Below, in pieces: positions 48,488 to 60,254 of a DNA stretch of 64,000 nt. How positions within the stretch are numbered: position 1 is the stretch's first letter; every line of letters begins with the position of its first letter. The translations under genes and the position numbers were made by a program. Origin of the DNA: Symbiodinium natans (Eukaryota; Sar; Dinophyceae; Suessiales; Symbiodiniaceae); contig CAJNDS010002395.1 of NCBI GenBank assembly GCA_905221605.1, positions 186,001-250,000 on the forward strand, given 5' to 3'. The notes under the pieces are model-generated. The model did no database searches and was not told where the DNA came from. It was given only the letters and a program-made list of their open reading frames with translations.

Positions 48488-50909
48488 CTGACTCCCGTCG
48501 CCTGCCACATGCCGGCCATGGGCAGCTGTGTGATCTGGCCGAGCACCGGGAAAGCGGATGAAATCAGATAGCAGGAGAGTAGAGAGTGTGTCTGTGTGTG
48601 TAGTGCCCTCCCCCCTAAGAATAGACAGCCCACGCGATGGGTATGTTTGGCAGCTTTTGAGGTGTGGGGGACACATGGTAGGATGAGATGGGATGTGTGT
48701 CTTACTGTTTTCTCTTCTTTTTGTTTTGGGGGGGAGCACCCGACTCGACTTCTACACGGGCTCAACAACCTGACAGAACACCGGGGCCTTCAAGTCAACT
48801 CCTACAAGGTCACATTGTGAAATCCGATTCAATCCTAAGCCCTACGCTTGGGGGAAGAGGCTGAAGCAAAAAGTTTGGGGTGAAGGGGTTTTACAAAGGG
48901 TCTGGGACAGCCAAGAAAACTTGCCGAGCCCACGTTCACCAGCGGGTTGTTGGACATCTTCGCACCGGACTGAAGGGCAAAGGGGAGTCATGATTCGACG
49001 GGTCGCGCTTTGAGGTGGGGCTCAGGGGCGGGAGTATGAGGTGCGTTCACCCCGTCGCCAACCTCACCATTCCATAACCCCAACCACCAACCTAACCCCG
49101 ATAAGCTCCTGTATAAACTCCTGTAAACTGGGAGGGATGCCGGTACTCCGGTGGCGCCACTAGCTGTCGAGTTGAATATCGAAGCTCTCATGACCGGCCG
49201 GCCGTTCTAGCGGGCCTTTCCGGCAGACGCTCTGCTTTCCTTGCGGGGGCCTCTTGGGTCCTCTAAAGGCTCTCAAGGTCTCTCAAGGAATTTTGGCCGC
49301 TTCAAAAAAGTATGTCCCGTTTCGGTGCCTTTCCAGAGCTTTGAAAATCACTGAACTTTTCAACATTCTCAAAGTCAGAGATAGCCGATGATCTGCTGCC
49401 CCGCGGCCGCATAGTCACCCAGAAGGTGGTAGCCAGCAGCCACGTGGAACCTCGGTTTGGACATTGGAGCTCTTCAGGCCAGGGTTCGTTCCCACGACAG
49501 AAGGCAAGCGCAACCGTAAATGACACCGCCACGTCTGCCAGGACGTGGCAGTTCCCCTTCTCAACCCCTTGGGCGGCCACCAATGCAGAACTGCCAACAT
49601 TGCCACACGGCCTGGGAGTCGGTTTCCAGGAAGCCGGAAAAAGAAAGGCCCCTCTTAAGTGTCAATGGGGAAGGGGGGGTCTTGGGCTTGAGAATTTTGC
49701 AGGCTGAGGTCATTATCTAGGGATAACGAAGTTGTAATGCATTTAATTTAGCTCAGCCCTCATGTAGGAGGGTTCCTCTTTTCGGAGTACCCTCAATCTC
49801 AGGTTGTGCATTGTAACAGTTACGCAAGAAAAAAGGACCATGATGTAGAGCCTTTGTGAGGTATGCAGGTTAAACAATGGTGGGGAACGGACGTGTTTCT
49901 TGCAGGAGTGCGCATGTGACATGAGAAAGCTTTCATACGTGGCGCGGACAATTTCCCAAAGGCCACAGAGTAGTCTCTGGTGGCCCCGACAATCCCAGAC
50001 AGATTCGTGGCGTTGGCTCAGAGGGCTCTTGCAGCGGCCGGCGAGAAATCCGTTGTTGACCTACTCTAAACATCCTTAAGTCCCTGAATCCCAAACCCCC
50101 AATGCACAAGGTCCTGCAAGACGATAGCCGCTTGCGAATCAGTGGACGGAGCTCACGCTAGGAAATCCAACCCCGAGGGCCCCCGGCCGTGCTTCAGCTC
50201 GATGGCGCGGTAATTCAGAATCTCCTTCGAGCATTCTACGAATTGGTGCCAGGCTTCTGGAGTAGGGTGAATGGTCGGTTCTGACTCCACGGTATGCTCT
50301 ATATAATTTTCATTCTCTACACTCTACATATTCTTGCTTTAGAACGTGTAGAAGTCCTTAGAATGCCACATTAAAGCTACCCCGTGCGCCACAGCCTGCT
50401 CGGTGGCCTTCGAGGAGATGCCTGCCTTGGTTGGTACTCTTGGTGCTACTGAAGTACTGAAGCATAGCAGAGTGTAGCAGGGGGCCTCCTTAAGCCTGAG
50501 GGCCTCTGAGGGCCTCTTCGCTCGACTGTGGGCTCCTGTGGGTTCAACTCCACGCTACCGTTCCACAACGAAGCGCAGCACAACTTAACAGGATGAAAGT
50601 GACGTGGAGAAGTCTCTCTCTCCCTCTCTCGTTTTTCCAGGTGTAAGTCCCGCGCAGGATCCCAGAACATGTCGGGCAAGGGGCCGCCGGTGCCGGCAAT
50701 GAGCTCCTGGGCTGAGGTGCCGGGCTATGACTGGCAAGTACAGTGGCTTAGAGATATTGCTCCAGACATTCCAAACGCTCCCTCCCCAACTCATTTGGAG
50801 TTTGGGGTTGAGGGTTCTTCGGGAATCTGGCAGTGCCATGCAGAACGGTTTGCTCTGCCACTCCTGGGCGGGGGTGAGAGCGCGCAGGGGCGAGTCGGTG
50901 TACAAAGAC
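46805..50909 (-). CDS. LHC unit 3, divergent C-terminal unit
   Basis: The linker exon 50909-50882 (SLYTDSPLR, GC donor) leads to 50706 to about 50651 (ELIAGTGGPLPDMFWDPA). Then about 50256-50188 (WHQFVECSKEILNYRAIEL plus KHG), 49611-49581 (RVAMLAVLH), 49450-49386 (FHVAAGYHLLGDYAAAGQQI), about 48969-48925 (SGAKMSNNPLVNVGS), 48534-48493 (ITQLPMAGMWQATG), 48336-48277 (VVFTIMCLEWLTTYICKPPE), 47907-47878 (DRPWDVLGWK), 47621-47571 (GIIIEDYPSKIWNRWDS), 47116-47063 (ELNNGRLAMIAITGLVAQ) and from 46911 (DVVTGEYAAGVGEACGG). GA donors follow 48277 and 47063. This unit keeps helix 1 and 3 pigment sites but has its own middle and C-terminus, so its mature product should differ from units 1-2. Joins at 50651, 49386 and 48534 are not fully resolved. 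Confidence 0.85.
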
Positions 50910-53900
50910 CTGGACAGATGATGGCTTCTGGGGAGCTTCTTCCTAGGTCATAGAGGGAAAAACTCCACACAAAACAATGAACGTCTGAGGCTTGCAAAGC
51001 ACCTATCCAAAGCCAGATTATGCTCCGGCCAGTTGTTGTAGCTGTACTGTCATGGGCGTCCAGAAGTGCTGTCCTCTCTGCAGAAGCCATACAAAAGCAA
51101 TGCCCGACACCCGAAAGCCTATACTTGCCCAAGCCTCATGAAACTGGGAGCTGTCTGAAACCCTGAGCCCTGAAGAATTGAAACAGGGTTTACTGCGGAG
51201 TTGCACCAAAAAAGCAGTAACGCTCATAATGGATAGTAACCGTAAGAACCTTAGAAAGAAGCTCAGCAATGATACATCTCGATGCTGCGCCAACGAACCC
51301 CGAGCTGCCTCACACTGTGGCCGTGGAGCTGTTCACAAGTGACCGCTCTGCCCTCGAATCCGCCCACCCCAAAAAAAAAACTCTTCATGGACGTTTTGTG
51401 AGTCGGAGACGAAGCATAAGCGTCGTCGTCGTCATCGTCGCCGCCGTCGTCGTCTGCTTGCCCATATATTCTTGCTGTCGTGATTCTTACGATGACGATG
51501 ATGCTTATCACTGATGTTCTGGATCTGCGGCTTGGAATCCTGGCACCATTTCAGGGCTCCGTGGCCTAAGCCCCGGACCAGTCTCCCCAGGCAGCTCCCG
51601 TGAGGCCGTTTTGGAAGAACATGCCAATGATGGCCTGGAAGGCATGGTTCTGGGTTGAGAAAGCGAGAAATTGAGGGGGTTGAGGGGTTGAGGGGGTTGA
51701 GGGGGTTGAGGGTTCCCACTTGGGGTTGGACAAAAAAAAACATGGTCGCTCGATGAGGTCTCCGTAGTTCAAGGAGCCAACATTTCGATCAACCCCCATA
51801 AGTGGTTGAGGGCTGCTGGTGTGTGGCATTGCTAGGATTGTAGGGTTTGATGGCCAGGTATGGGGTTTAAGGCAGACCCAAGTGAAACTCTAGTGAACCT
51901 TACAGGCCCTACTGCGGAACACAGGAAACCATCAAGTTCTCCTAGAAAACCGATAGGGGCATTAAGCATTAGAACAGGGTTTGGGGGGGGTTCTTATAGT
52001 GCAATTATGGAGGGACATAGAGGGACCACAGGGGAATAGTGTTCGTAATGCTTCGAACCCCTTTGCTCGCAGCCGCCAGGATCCCTTCCTGTGCTACAGA
52101 GCCCTTCGCGTCAGGCCGGGGCCATCATCGCGAGGCGGCCGTTGGCGATCTCGGCGGCAAGCTTCTTCTCCTTCTGATCCTGCGAGGGTTTTGGGGACAG
52201 GCTCCCAAAACCCCCAGGCTTTCTCAAAACTTTCGACCCTCAGCCCGGCACCTTCTGGGGTTTGGGGTTGGACCTCTTGGGACTTGAGCTCCAAAGGCGC
52301 TCTCCGCAGAGGGCCCCCGACGTCCGCTCTGTGAGGTTGCTCAACTAACTACTTTGCTTCCGGCTGCAAACTGATCAGGTCCCGTCCAGGAGAGAAAGAA
52401 TTCTCCGAATGCACTTGCTGCTTCAGCGGGCGGCCCAAGAGCCGAGGAAACTTCTTGCTGCATGCTCTGCTGTCTTGTCAGGTTTCAACATGCAGCCGTT
52501 TCGTCTTGCCTTTGAAGGGTTGATGCGCTTGCTCAACTGATGGCGGATCTTCTCCATGTTGGTTCCGCGGTTCTCCGCTGCAGTTGCGTCAAGGGCTCTT
52601 TTAAGCTTTGGACTTGAGGCAATCGAGTTCAAGCCCAATTTGGGGCTGTGAACTTTGCCTATGCTCAGACCCAACACAGGCCCGACACAGGCCCAAGGCC
52701 TCCGGAGCCTTCACGAAGCCGTTGGGGATGCCGAGGAGCCCGGCCTTGAAGTGAAGGCAAGAGACCATGTGGGGCCCTGCGCTGGTGGGGCGCCGGAAGT
52801 CTTTCAGGCCCTTTCTTGGTGGCTTGAGGAGACCTCCTCTTGGGCCCCCCGGCGTTCTCGAAGTCGCCTGGGGCGCGCTTGGGATCCTGCCAGCGCAGGG
52901 TTTTCAGGGTTTAGGGTTCAGGGTTTAGGGCTAGGGTTTCGCCTCGCGAGGGGCTCCCAACCCCTCAGAAGCTGAGCCAAGGCTCATCGACATACTGGAA
53001 GAGCTCGACGGAGCCGGCGAAGAACACCATCTGGGCCTGGGCCAGGCAAAGGGGGGCCACGGTCACTAGTTTGCGTTCTCGAATCCCCATTAAGGACTGT
53101 TAGTATGAGGGGGAACATCCCCGAAGTTTGCATCAGACAGACACAGGGAGGGTGGGGGGATGTAGCTCTTGTTTGGTCTGCAAGCTCCTGCCTCATGAGA
53201 AATCACTTCTTCGCAGCTCGGGACCCTGGACTTTCGGGAAGCCGACGTCTATCCCTGCCAACTATCTGTGAAGATTGCCAGAGGCAGATCTTCCTTTGGA
53301 TTCCTTTGGTCTCCAGGATGCCATATTGCCGCACAAATTGCGGGAGATCTTGCCGAAGCCGAGGCTTTCGGCGAAGGGTGAGAAGGTTCTCTCAGCTAGG
53401 GCCTCCTCTTGCCTAAAAGGGCGCCCGCCCCCCTCCCCCCCCCAAAAAAAAAATGCAAATAAATAATGAATACCAATACAATACGAGCCGACGTTGAAGC
53501 CCTTCTTCTGTGATCTTCTGGGTTGCCCGCCCAGCCAGAGAGGGGCACCTGGCACCAAGGAGGTGTTGTCACTCTCTGTTAGCTTGCCGGCAAGGGCGGT
53601 GCGGGGTTCTGAGCGTTGGTGATGAGATGGCGTTCGGCATGGGGCATGGGACGCGAGGCCATCAAAGGGCCCAGGACACCAATATCTGCAGGCTAGGACC
53701 ATGATTGCATCGCAACTTTCTCCGGGGACACTTCTGTTGGGCCTCGAATGCAGTCTCTTCCTTGCAGTTCACGCACAAACAAAGAGGTCCACATTCATGT
53801 AAGATCAAGCCCCCTTTCGGACACGACAATCAAGCCGCCGCACCCCGAAAGTTCGAGAAAATAACTCAAGCACTAACCCGAAGCCCTGAGAAATCCTGAG

Positions 53901-56900
53901 CATCCACGCACCCTAGATCTTTTTGGGACGGCGGAAGTCCTTCAGAACCCTGAAAGCCCTGAGAGCTCCCAAAAAGCCTCCCAGCCCCTAAAAGCCTGAA
54001 AACAAAAGATGATTCCTAACTATGATCCTCTTCAACCCAATAAGGCAAAAACAGACAACATCCCAGGGGCAGGTTTGCCTTGCTGAATGCAGCGAAGCCA
54101 GTCGGGACGTCCGTGAACTTCAGGCCCAGGGAAGGCCTGACACGCTTGAGGCTCGAGGATCAGGTGGGAAGGGGACCCGTCGGCCCGTCAAAAACCCTGA
54201 AACGAGAAGCCTACATCACACCCCATGACCTCGGATGGACATGAGTAGGACATGAAAGCTTCTGAATCCTTAAAATAATATAATATTCAAAAGAAGGTCG
54301 ATTGACTTATTTGACAACACTGTCAATGAACTTGTTTTAAAATAAAACAATATAGTATTTGAAATTAAAGCAGGTCAATGAGGCCGAAGCTCTAAGCCGA
54401 AGAAACCCCAAAAGCTTTTGACCTGCGGCCCTGGCGAGAGATCACCAGGCCAGCGGTAGTACTCAGGCACAATGTAACCCATGCCTTGGCGCATTCAGGG
54501 TTTGAAGCTTTGGGATTTTGCGTGGGGTGGGGAGGGGGGAGGCGGGGGAAATTGGATCGAACTTCCAGAATTCAACTCCTTCAGCGGCCGAAGGAGTTTG
54601 CTGAGGTCTGCGATTGAGCTAAATTCCCTGGGGCTCGAGCACGCCAGCATGGCCACGCGCCCGTGCCTGCAGGGGGGATCCGACGTTGTTGACAGATTGA
54701 ACTTCAACACTTGAGCCTCCAGCTCAACGCACAGACCTGAAGCACTGCGGCGGCTCAACTACGAAATCAGCTGCGCACAACACGCCAAATCCCAAAGCCG
54801 CTCAAGCACGTGGGCCGTGGCCCGCTTCTGGCGGTTGCTGCGGGGCTTGGGGCTGGGGATTTTTAGGAGGTTTCACAAGCTTATTCGAAGCTAAGAAGTG
54901 AGAACTGAGCTCCGAGCTTCAGCTCGACGTACCGGCGGCGCCGGAAGGATGCCGCGTCGCCACCTCGGTTGGAAATCGGAAGCCTTTACTGTGTAAAGCT
55001 TCAAGACCCTGAGCTCCAAAACAACATCCTGAGCTGAGAGGAAACGTCGAGGATTGGAGAAACGGCCAACAGAAGTTTCGGGAACTTCGGTCTGCAGCAA
55101 AGACAACTCCAAGCCCCAAGTCCTTCGTTCCACTGGCGCCAGTGTTTGGACGGACTTTGGTTTGGCTGTACTTAGGGGGTCCAGGGGTTATAGCTTAAAA
55201 TGTTCAAATTGAGCGAGTGGTGAATCATCCAGTCGTCAGGATGGCACTCAGGAGACCCGTGCAGCCCTGTCTCCCTAAGCCACAGGCCCTTCGTGAAGCC
55301 AAGCGGGTCCCAAAACCCAACGGGAGCCTGGCAATCACGGCTCCGAATGATGGATGTATTCTAACTTGGTATTCACTGCTTCAATGTAACAATGTACAAA
55401 TGTCCGGGATTCTGGAGCCTGTGGTGTTACCGCGCTCTTCGTCTTTACTCAAGGCCAGTCTGCGGCTTTTCGCAGCCCATGAAGTTCGGGGTCTTGGGGT
55501 GTGATGGAGTCAGACTGCTGGCCGCTGCGCTTCCGGTGCACAGGGCTTTTTGCAGGAGGCAGGATCGAGAAATACCGAGCATGCCTGAGAACAGTGACTG
55601 CGGCAATGCGTTTCCACAACCAAGCAGACATCTCGGAGGTGCCAGCCCTCCAACACGTGCTTGCATGCTGCCCCCCCCCCCCCCAGATTCTCGCCGCAGC
55701 CTTCACACAAGCAAACTTTGATCGGTGAGTGGCGAACACCCAACCCAAAGAAGTGTGCCCATTACTTCGAGCTCAACCCCCCCTACTTCGTTTAAGGGGC
55801 CAATGATGTAGCGCAACCCCCCATATCCTGGCCCTCTGCTTGCCTGCACTCCCAGCTCGGTCTCGAAGGCACGGAGGGGCGAGTCAGTGTACAGGGACCT
55901 TAGCAGGGTTTCTTTGGTTTGGGCTTTGGGGGTCGTGCTTGAGAGTTGGGGCCTAGTTCCAGTCACCTCAGTACAGAGGCCAGCCGTCCTCCGTCAGCGC
56001 CATAATCCCGTAGTTCTTTGTCACTCCTGCGTCGCTCTCCGTCTCAGAGATGCTACTGGACTGGTGAGCGGAGGCCCAGAAGTTTCGAAGGCAGCCCGCG
56101 AAACGATAGCTCCGGGTTCGCACGCCGGCCCTCACCACAGAGGTCTTGGAGGACCGTGAGAGTGGACTCACTACGGGCCCGACCTTCGAGGGTCACGTGT
56201 TTCCGAAGGGCCTGAGGCACTCAACTCAACACCTTGCCATCCCGCGGAAACTATGTACAACCAGGGTGCTAGAAGCAGGCAGCAATTAGGGGAAAGTTGT
56301 CGGAGCTGGCACGCAGCAACTCAGCAACGAAAGACGGGGCCCCCGACCAGTCCCCCCAGGCAGCGCCCGTGAGGCCGTTCTGGAAGAACATGCCGATGAT
56401 GGCCTCGGAGGGAGTCGTTATCTTGAGCCGGGGACTTCAAGTATAGAGTAGGGCTCTCCCTTCGAAGTTCGCTTCAGTGTGAGAAGAGGTTGGGGAAGCT
56501 TCTGCGCTTCCAGCTTCTAAAGCCCATGGATCCCGAAGCCCGATTGGAGGTCTTACTCGAGTCTGAAAGGGGATCCGGGGCCCCAAAACCCTAAACCCCT
56601 ACAAACGCTAATCCTCCAGTTGATACATTTCCCCAGGCTCAAAAGAAACCCTTCCTGCAGCGCTCAGAGGCCACGGCCATCATCGCAAGGCGGCCGTTCG
56701 CGATCTCCGCGGCCAACTTCTTCTCCTTCTGGTCCTGGGCGCGCCGGGGCAAGCTTCCGGCAGTTGAAAATTTCCGAGGTTTCAAAGCTGCGAGAGATAC
56801 TCGCGGCGACTGCCATCGAAGCCTGAGTCGGATACACCAGCTTACATCCTTCAGTCTTTAAGAACTCTGCATCCAAATCCACTGACAGGTGACCGAGAAA

Positions 56901-57094
56901 ACAGGCCACAGTGAATTTCAAGAGCATATAATGATAATGCGTTTCAGTGTGGGCATCGGAGATTTGAGGGTGCGGCAAACCCCTGTTGAAAACTTGAAAC
57001 GTGACAACCCCTTCAAGGGGGCGCCCCCCAGAGTAGCTGGGCCCCACACTTCCGGAGCCTTCATGAAGCCGTTGGGGATGCCCAGGAGGCCGGC
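46805..57094 (-). CDS. Chlorophyll a/c light-harvesting polyprotein gene (peridinin-containing antenna type), about 25 small exons
   Basis: The gene encodes thylakoid membrane antenna proteins that pass energy from chlorophyll a/c and peridinin to the photosystems. Repeated three-helix LHC units are made as one polyprotein and cleaved. I read a partial unit 1 (57094-55844), a nearly complete unit 2 (55327-51579) and a divergent unit 3 (50706-46805); these are listed separately with exon positions. Between units lies the linker SLYTDSPLR. Exons are 26-65 nt and introns 0.1-1.0 kb. Most borders fit AG|G at both ends. Of about 24 donors read, some 14 are GC, seven GT and two GA. Pigment-binding motifs ELKHGR in helix 1 and E.A/N.NGRLAM in helix 3 are present. 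The start of the precursor with its plastid leader is not identified; the end is a TGA at 46806-46804 if the last exon reads through. Confidence 0.9.
48459..48486. repeat. CA microsatellite inside an LHC intron
   Basis: (CA)14 on the plus strand lies just after the GT donor of the exon at 48534-48493, so it is (TG)n in the transcript. It may be splicing-neutral. Confidence 0.9.
51579..55327 (-). CDS. LHC unit 2, nearly complete
   Basis: Exons in order: 55327-55288 (APVGFWDPLGFTK); 54963-54918 (GDAASFRRRRYVEL); 54666-54641, only 26 nt (HGRVAMLA, helix 1); 54484-54430 (MGYIVPEYYRWPGDLSP); 54136-54079 (PSLGLKFTDVPTGFAAFSK); 53036-52992 (AQMVFFAGSVELFQY, helix 2); 52886-52854 (DPKRAPGDFEN); 52744-52700 (AGLLGIPNGFVKAPE); 52179-52123 (DQKEKKLAAEIANGRLAMM, helix 3); 51634-51579 (AIIGMFFQNGLTGAAWGD). 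Every join keeps the frame. Donors are GC except GT at 52991 and 51578. The VPAAGW-like loop that normally links SK to helix 2 is not found and may be a missed micro-exon of 18-20 nt in the 1-kb intron. Confidence 0.92.
55844..57094 (-). CDS. LHC unit 1 (helix 3 half only) with linker to unit 2
   Basis: Exon 57094-57050 reads AGLLGIPNGFMKAPE and ends with a GT donor. Exon 56734-56678 reads DQKEKKLAAEIANGRLAMM, the helix 3 core with the chlorophyll-binding E and N/R, and ends with GC. Exon 56403-56348 reads AIIGMFFQNGLTGAAWGD plus W across the border, and ends with GT. Exon 55898-55844 reads SLYTDSPLRAFETELGVQ and ends with GC; it is the linker and N-terminus of unit 2. All four join without a frame break. 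Helices 1 and 2 of this unit were not found upstream, where the 60-bp minisatellite begins 330 bp away. Confidence 0.9.
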
Positions 57095-57100
57095 CTCAGA

Positions 57101-57430
57101 CTTTTGAGGGATGTCTGATGAGGGATCGAAGAGCGGTCACCTGGGTACCAAGGTAGCTCCAAAAAGTGCTTCAAGAGCTGCCCTCTTATGGCACCTGACT
57201 CAGGAATGAGGGCGACGTGAAAACCCTGGGGACGCTCTCTTTGTCTCGGCGAGCAGCTGACGAGGCGTGTCCTGCTGAGCTAGCATGTGTAAAGCGGGGG
57301 GAGGCTGCTCTGCACACAGGTCAGGGACACTGGGTTGCGAAAAAACCAAGTTCATCTACTCATTCTTTCAGGGTTATCGACTTTTCTTGATTCTCGTTTT
57401 ACAGGAACAGCCTACAACCTCACGGCTTAG
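57101..57430. other. Gap between first LHC exon and minisatellite
   Basis: I searched the minus strand for the exon that precedes AGLLGIPNG in unit 2 (DPKRAPGDFEN) and for leader sequences, and found neither. Confidence 0.4.
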
Positions 57431-57439
57431 CTGGGTTTT

Positions 57440-57775
57440 CACTGGTCTGTAGCACACGCTTAGTACTGGAACCGACGTTCCCGTGAGGCGGCTGCAACTT
57501 CATGATTTGTAGTACAAACTTAGTACTGGAACCGACGTTCCTGTGAGTCGGCGGGATTTGCACTGATTGTAGTACAAGCTTAGTACTGGAACCGACATTC
57601 CCGTCAGCCGGCTGGATGTTCATTGATTTGTGGCACAAGCTTGAGTTACTGGAGCCGACGTTCCCATGAGAAGGTTGCATTGTCATTGATTTGTGGCACA
57701 AGCTTGAATTAGCCGACGTTCCCGTGAGGCCGGATGGATTTTCATTGAATTGTAGTACAGGCTTGGTACTGGAAA
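57440..57775. repeat. 60-bp minisatellite, about six copies
   Basis: Units of 60-63 bp share TACTGGAACCGACGTTCCCG, a variable middle and TGTAGTACAAGCTT. Copies begin near 57461, 57521, 57581, 57642, 57704 and 57767. On the minus strand the first units stay in one frame with a 20-codon period carrying GNVGSST; later units change length and break it. The copies differ by many substitutions. Confidence 0.92.
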
Positions 57776-59259
57776 ATCACCTGCCTGCCCCGATACTATA
57801 AAGCGATCATCGTTTGTTCTTGATTGTCGTTTTACGAGTCAGAAGTACTGCCCCAAATGCTTCGGGCAACTCCTTTCATAAATCGAACGCGCACGGTGTA
57901 CAACCCCGCATGGTCTCTGACCTGTTTCTCAGCATTCAAACATCTGAGTAGAATCTTGGAAGACTTCGCACTCCTCTTCAAGCGGCCGAGGTGGAAGAAA
58001 TCCTGCCCTCATTTAGCCTGGAAGAAATCCTGCCCTCATTTGCCTCCATTGCTCCTCGAAATACTTGCTGGAAACATCCGACCCTCATGCTTCCTTCTAG
58101 GAAGATGGAGGAAACATGGAAGCAACAAATGGAGGGCTGTCGAGGCATTCAAAATGAAGTCAACATGACAGCAGCCGGGCCCGCATTCCAAAACGCGGGG
58201 GCCTTTGTTCCCTGAAAAAAGATCGCGACGCTGAACTCCGCGGCGCGGGCCTCCCTGAGAGCCAAATCTTCCCAAGCACGCCGACCGAGTCTTCGGCCTA
58301 CGCCGAAGTGCACGGCACTCTGGCATACCTTCGGCCCCTCCGTGCAATTGTTGAAGCACGTGAAGGGACTTGACATGAGCCAGGGGTCACAAGGGGGATA
58401 CAAGGTACCTCATTCCCTACCAAAAAAGCAGTAAGCTTGAGGCTCTAGCGGCGAGCCTGCACCCGATGCGAGGGTCGACGCGAGGGGTCTGAACGGGTTT
58501 AGGGTTTCGGGCTTTGAGGTCTACAAATTGTTCTGGATTTGCCTTCATCAACCTGACCCTGTTCATGAAGCTGCAACAGCCCATGTGATTGAACAGGTGG
58601 GCTAAGCCTAGATCCCTAACTTGCACCAAGGAACCCTGGCCTCAACCCCCTTGAACCCCTGCAATGGTGACAGTCGCTCACAACAGGTCATGAATGACCT
58701 GAATGTCCTTAGTCTGTCACCATTGGCAAGGACTGCAAGAATTATGCGGACATGTTCCCAAGGACGTGAGGAACAAGAACTGACCTCAAACCAGACCAAA
58801 CACACCCGCGTCCCAGAGGCACGTACCTGGACAGACCTAGGGCTGCGAACGATGCCTTGCAGTCTGGGCGTAGCAGCCAGCAACATAACATTCCCCTCAA
58901 GCCACCTGGACGGAAGCTAAAGCTTCAATCGCCAACCCGACCCAGAGTAACCTGCTCCCCTCCCCTTGAAGAGGTTGTGCACCTTACTCTCCTATGTTGC
59001 CTCGTAGCCCAAGAGAACAAAGGTTGCCGCTTATTGTTGAATGGGGGTTGATATGGGAATCCCCTCGCCCCCTCCGCCCAAGAAAGAGAAAAAAAAGGCA
59101 CAGCTCAGTCAAGAACCCCCGAGGATGCCATGTAGAGTTTAGGGCTTAATTAGAGGTCAGTTGGAACTCCCAAAACCTGAAGCAACTCTTCGGGTGCTTT
59201 AGGACGTGGGATTTCAAGGTCCTAGGGACCCAAAGCCCTGTGGTGAGGGCGGGGGAGGG
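57776..59259. other. Between LHC and helicase genes; one weak coding-like frame
   Basis: On the minus strand at 58210-58370 a frame reads VCQSAVHFGVGRRLGRRAWE and DLALREARAAEFSVAIFF. It could be an N-terminal LHC exon or another gene, but no motif decides. Otherwise the stretch has no gene I can support. Confidence 0.3.
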
Positions 59260-60214
59260 GGGGTCTGAGAGTTGAGGCGCGTCCGGCATCTCCTCAAGGT
59301 GGGTGTGGTAGAACTTCTCAATGTCCTTCCTGGCAAAATGTCTCCATCTGGTCCGGCCCCCTTCCCTCCCTTGCCCCAAACATGCAAAAACAGCTCCAGG
59401 AAGCCTACCTCCGGTCGGCTAGTGGAGTCAAAGCTGTTTAGGGTTCTTGGGAGCCACCCCGAGCTCAGAAGACTTGAGGGGTTTTGGGTTGCTGAGCAAC
59501 TCAAGCGCGCCCCACCCTCTTAGACACACATGCACTTTTTCGACGTCCGGATTTGGGGAGAATGCACCACATGTTCAGGGCCGTTTTCCCCCAGCAGTCC
59601 AAGAATGCAAAACGGTGCCCATTGAGTCTTTCAAAGGGGGTGTTTTCAACAGTTGGTATTAGAGGGAGGGGAAATGGGAAAAGGGGTGGAGTTGGAGGCC
59701 TCGTCCCTCGACCCCTGCGAAAGATTGTCGAGAATTCATAGGCCCCAAGCTGCAGTCAACCGGCAATCAATACCCAATACCTCAGCCCTAGCTCCAAATT
59801 GAAGCACGTTTACCCTTAAAAACAAAAAAACACTCTCTGGGGCGATGGACATGGTTTGCACGTCGTTGTTCGTGACGAAGTTGATGGCGACGCCTCGGGG
59901 GCTTGCACTGCAGACCTTATGCCCTCGTAACGCCTATGCCCTATGCTTTCAGCCTACCGCCCCCCCCCCCCCCCCCCCCCGCACCCCGAAACTAACCTAA
60001 ACTTCCTAAACCCTGGTTTGGGGCTTAGGGCTACCTAACTCCTTGTCTAGTTTGGGGCTTCGGGCTGAGGTTTTTCATGAGGGTGGAACTCGGACCAAAT
60101 TCACAGCACGTGTACATGAGCGAGCTCAGCCAACACACACACGTTGCGCGAGTGCATGTGGCCACTGCTCACATTCACAAGCCACTCCCAAACACAAAGC
60201 CACGTGGAAACACG

Positions 60215-60254
<40 letters not shown>

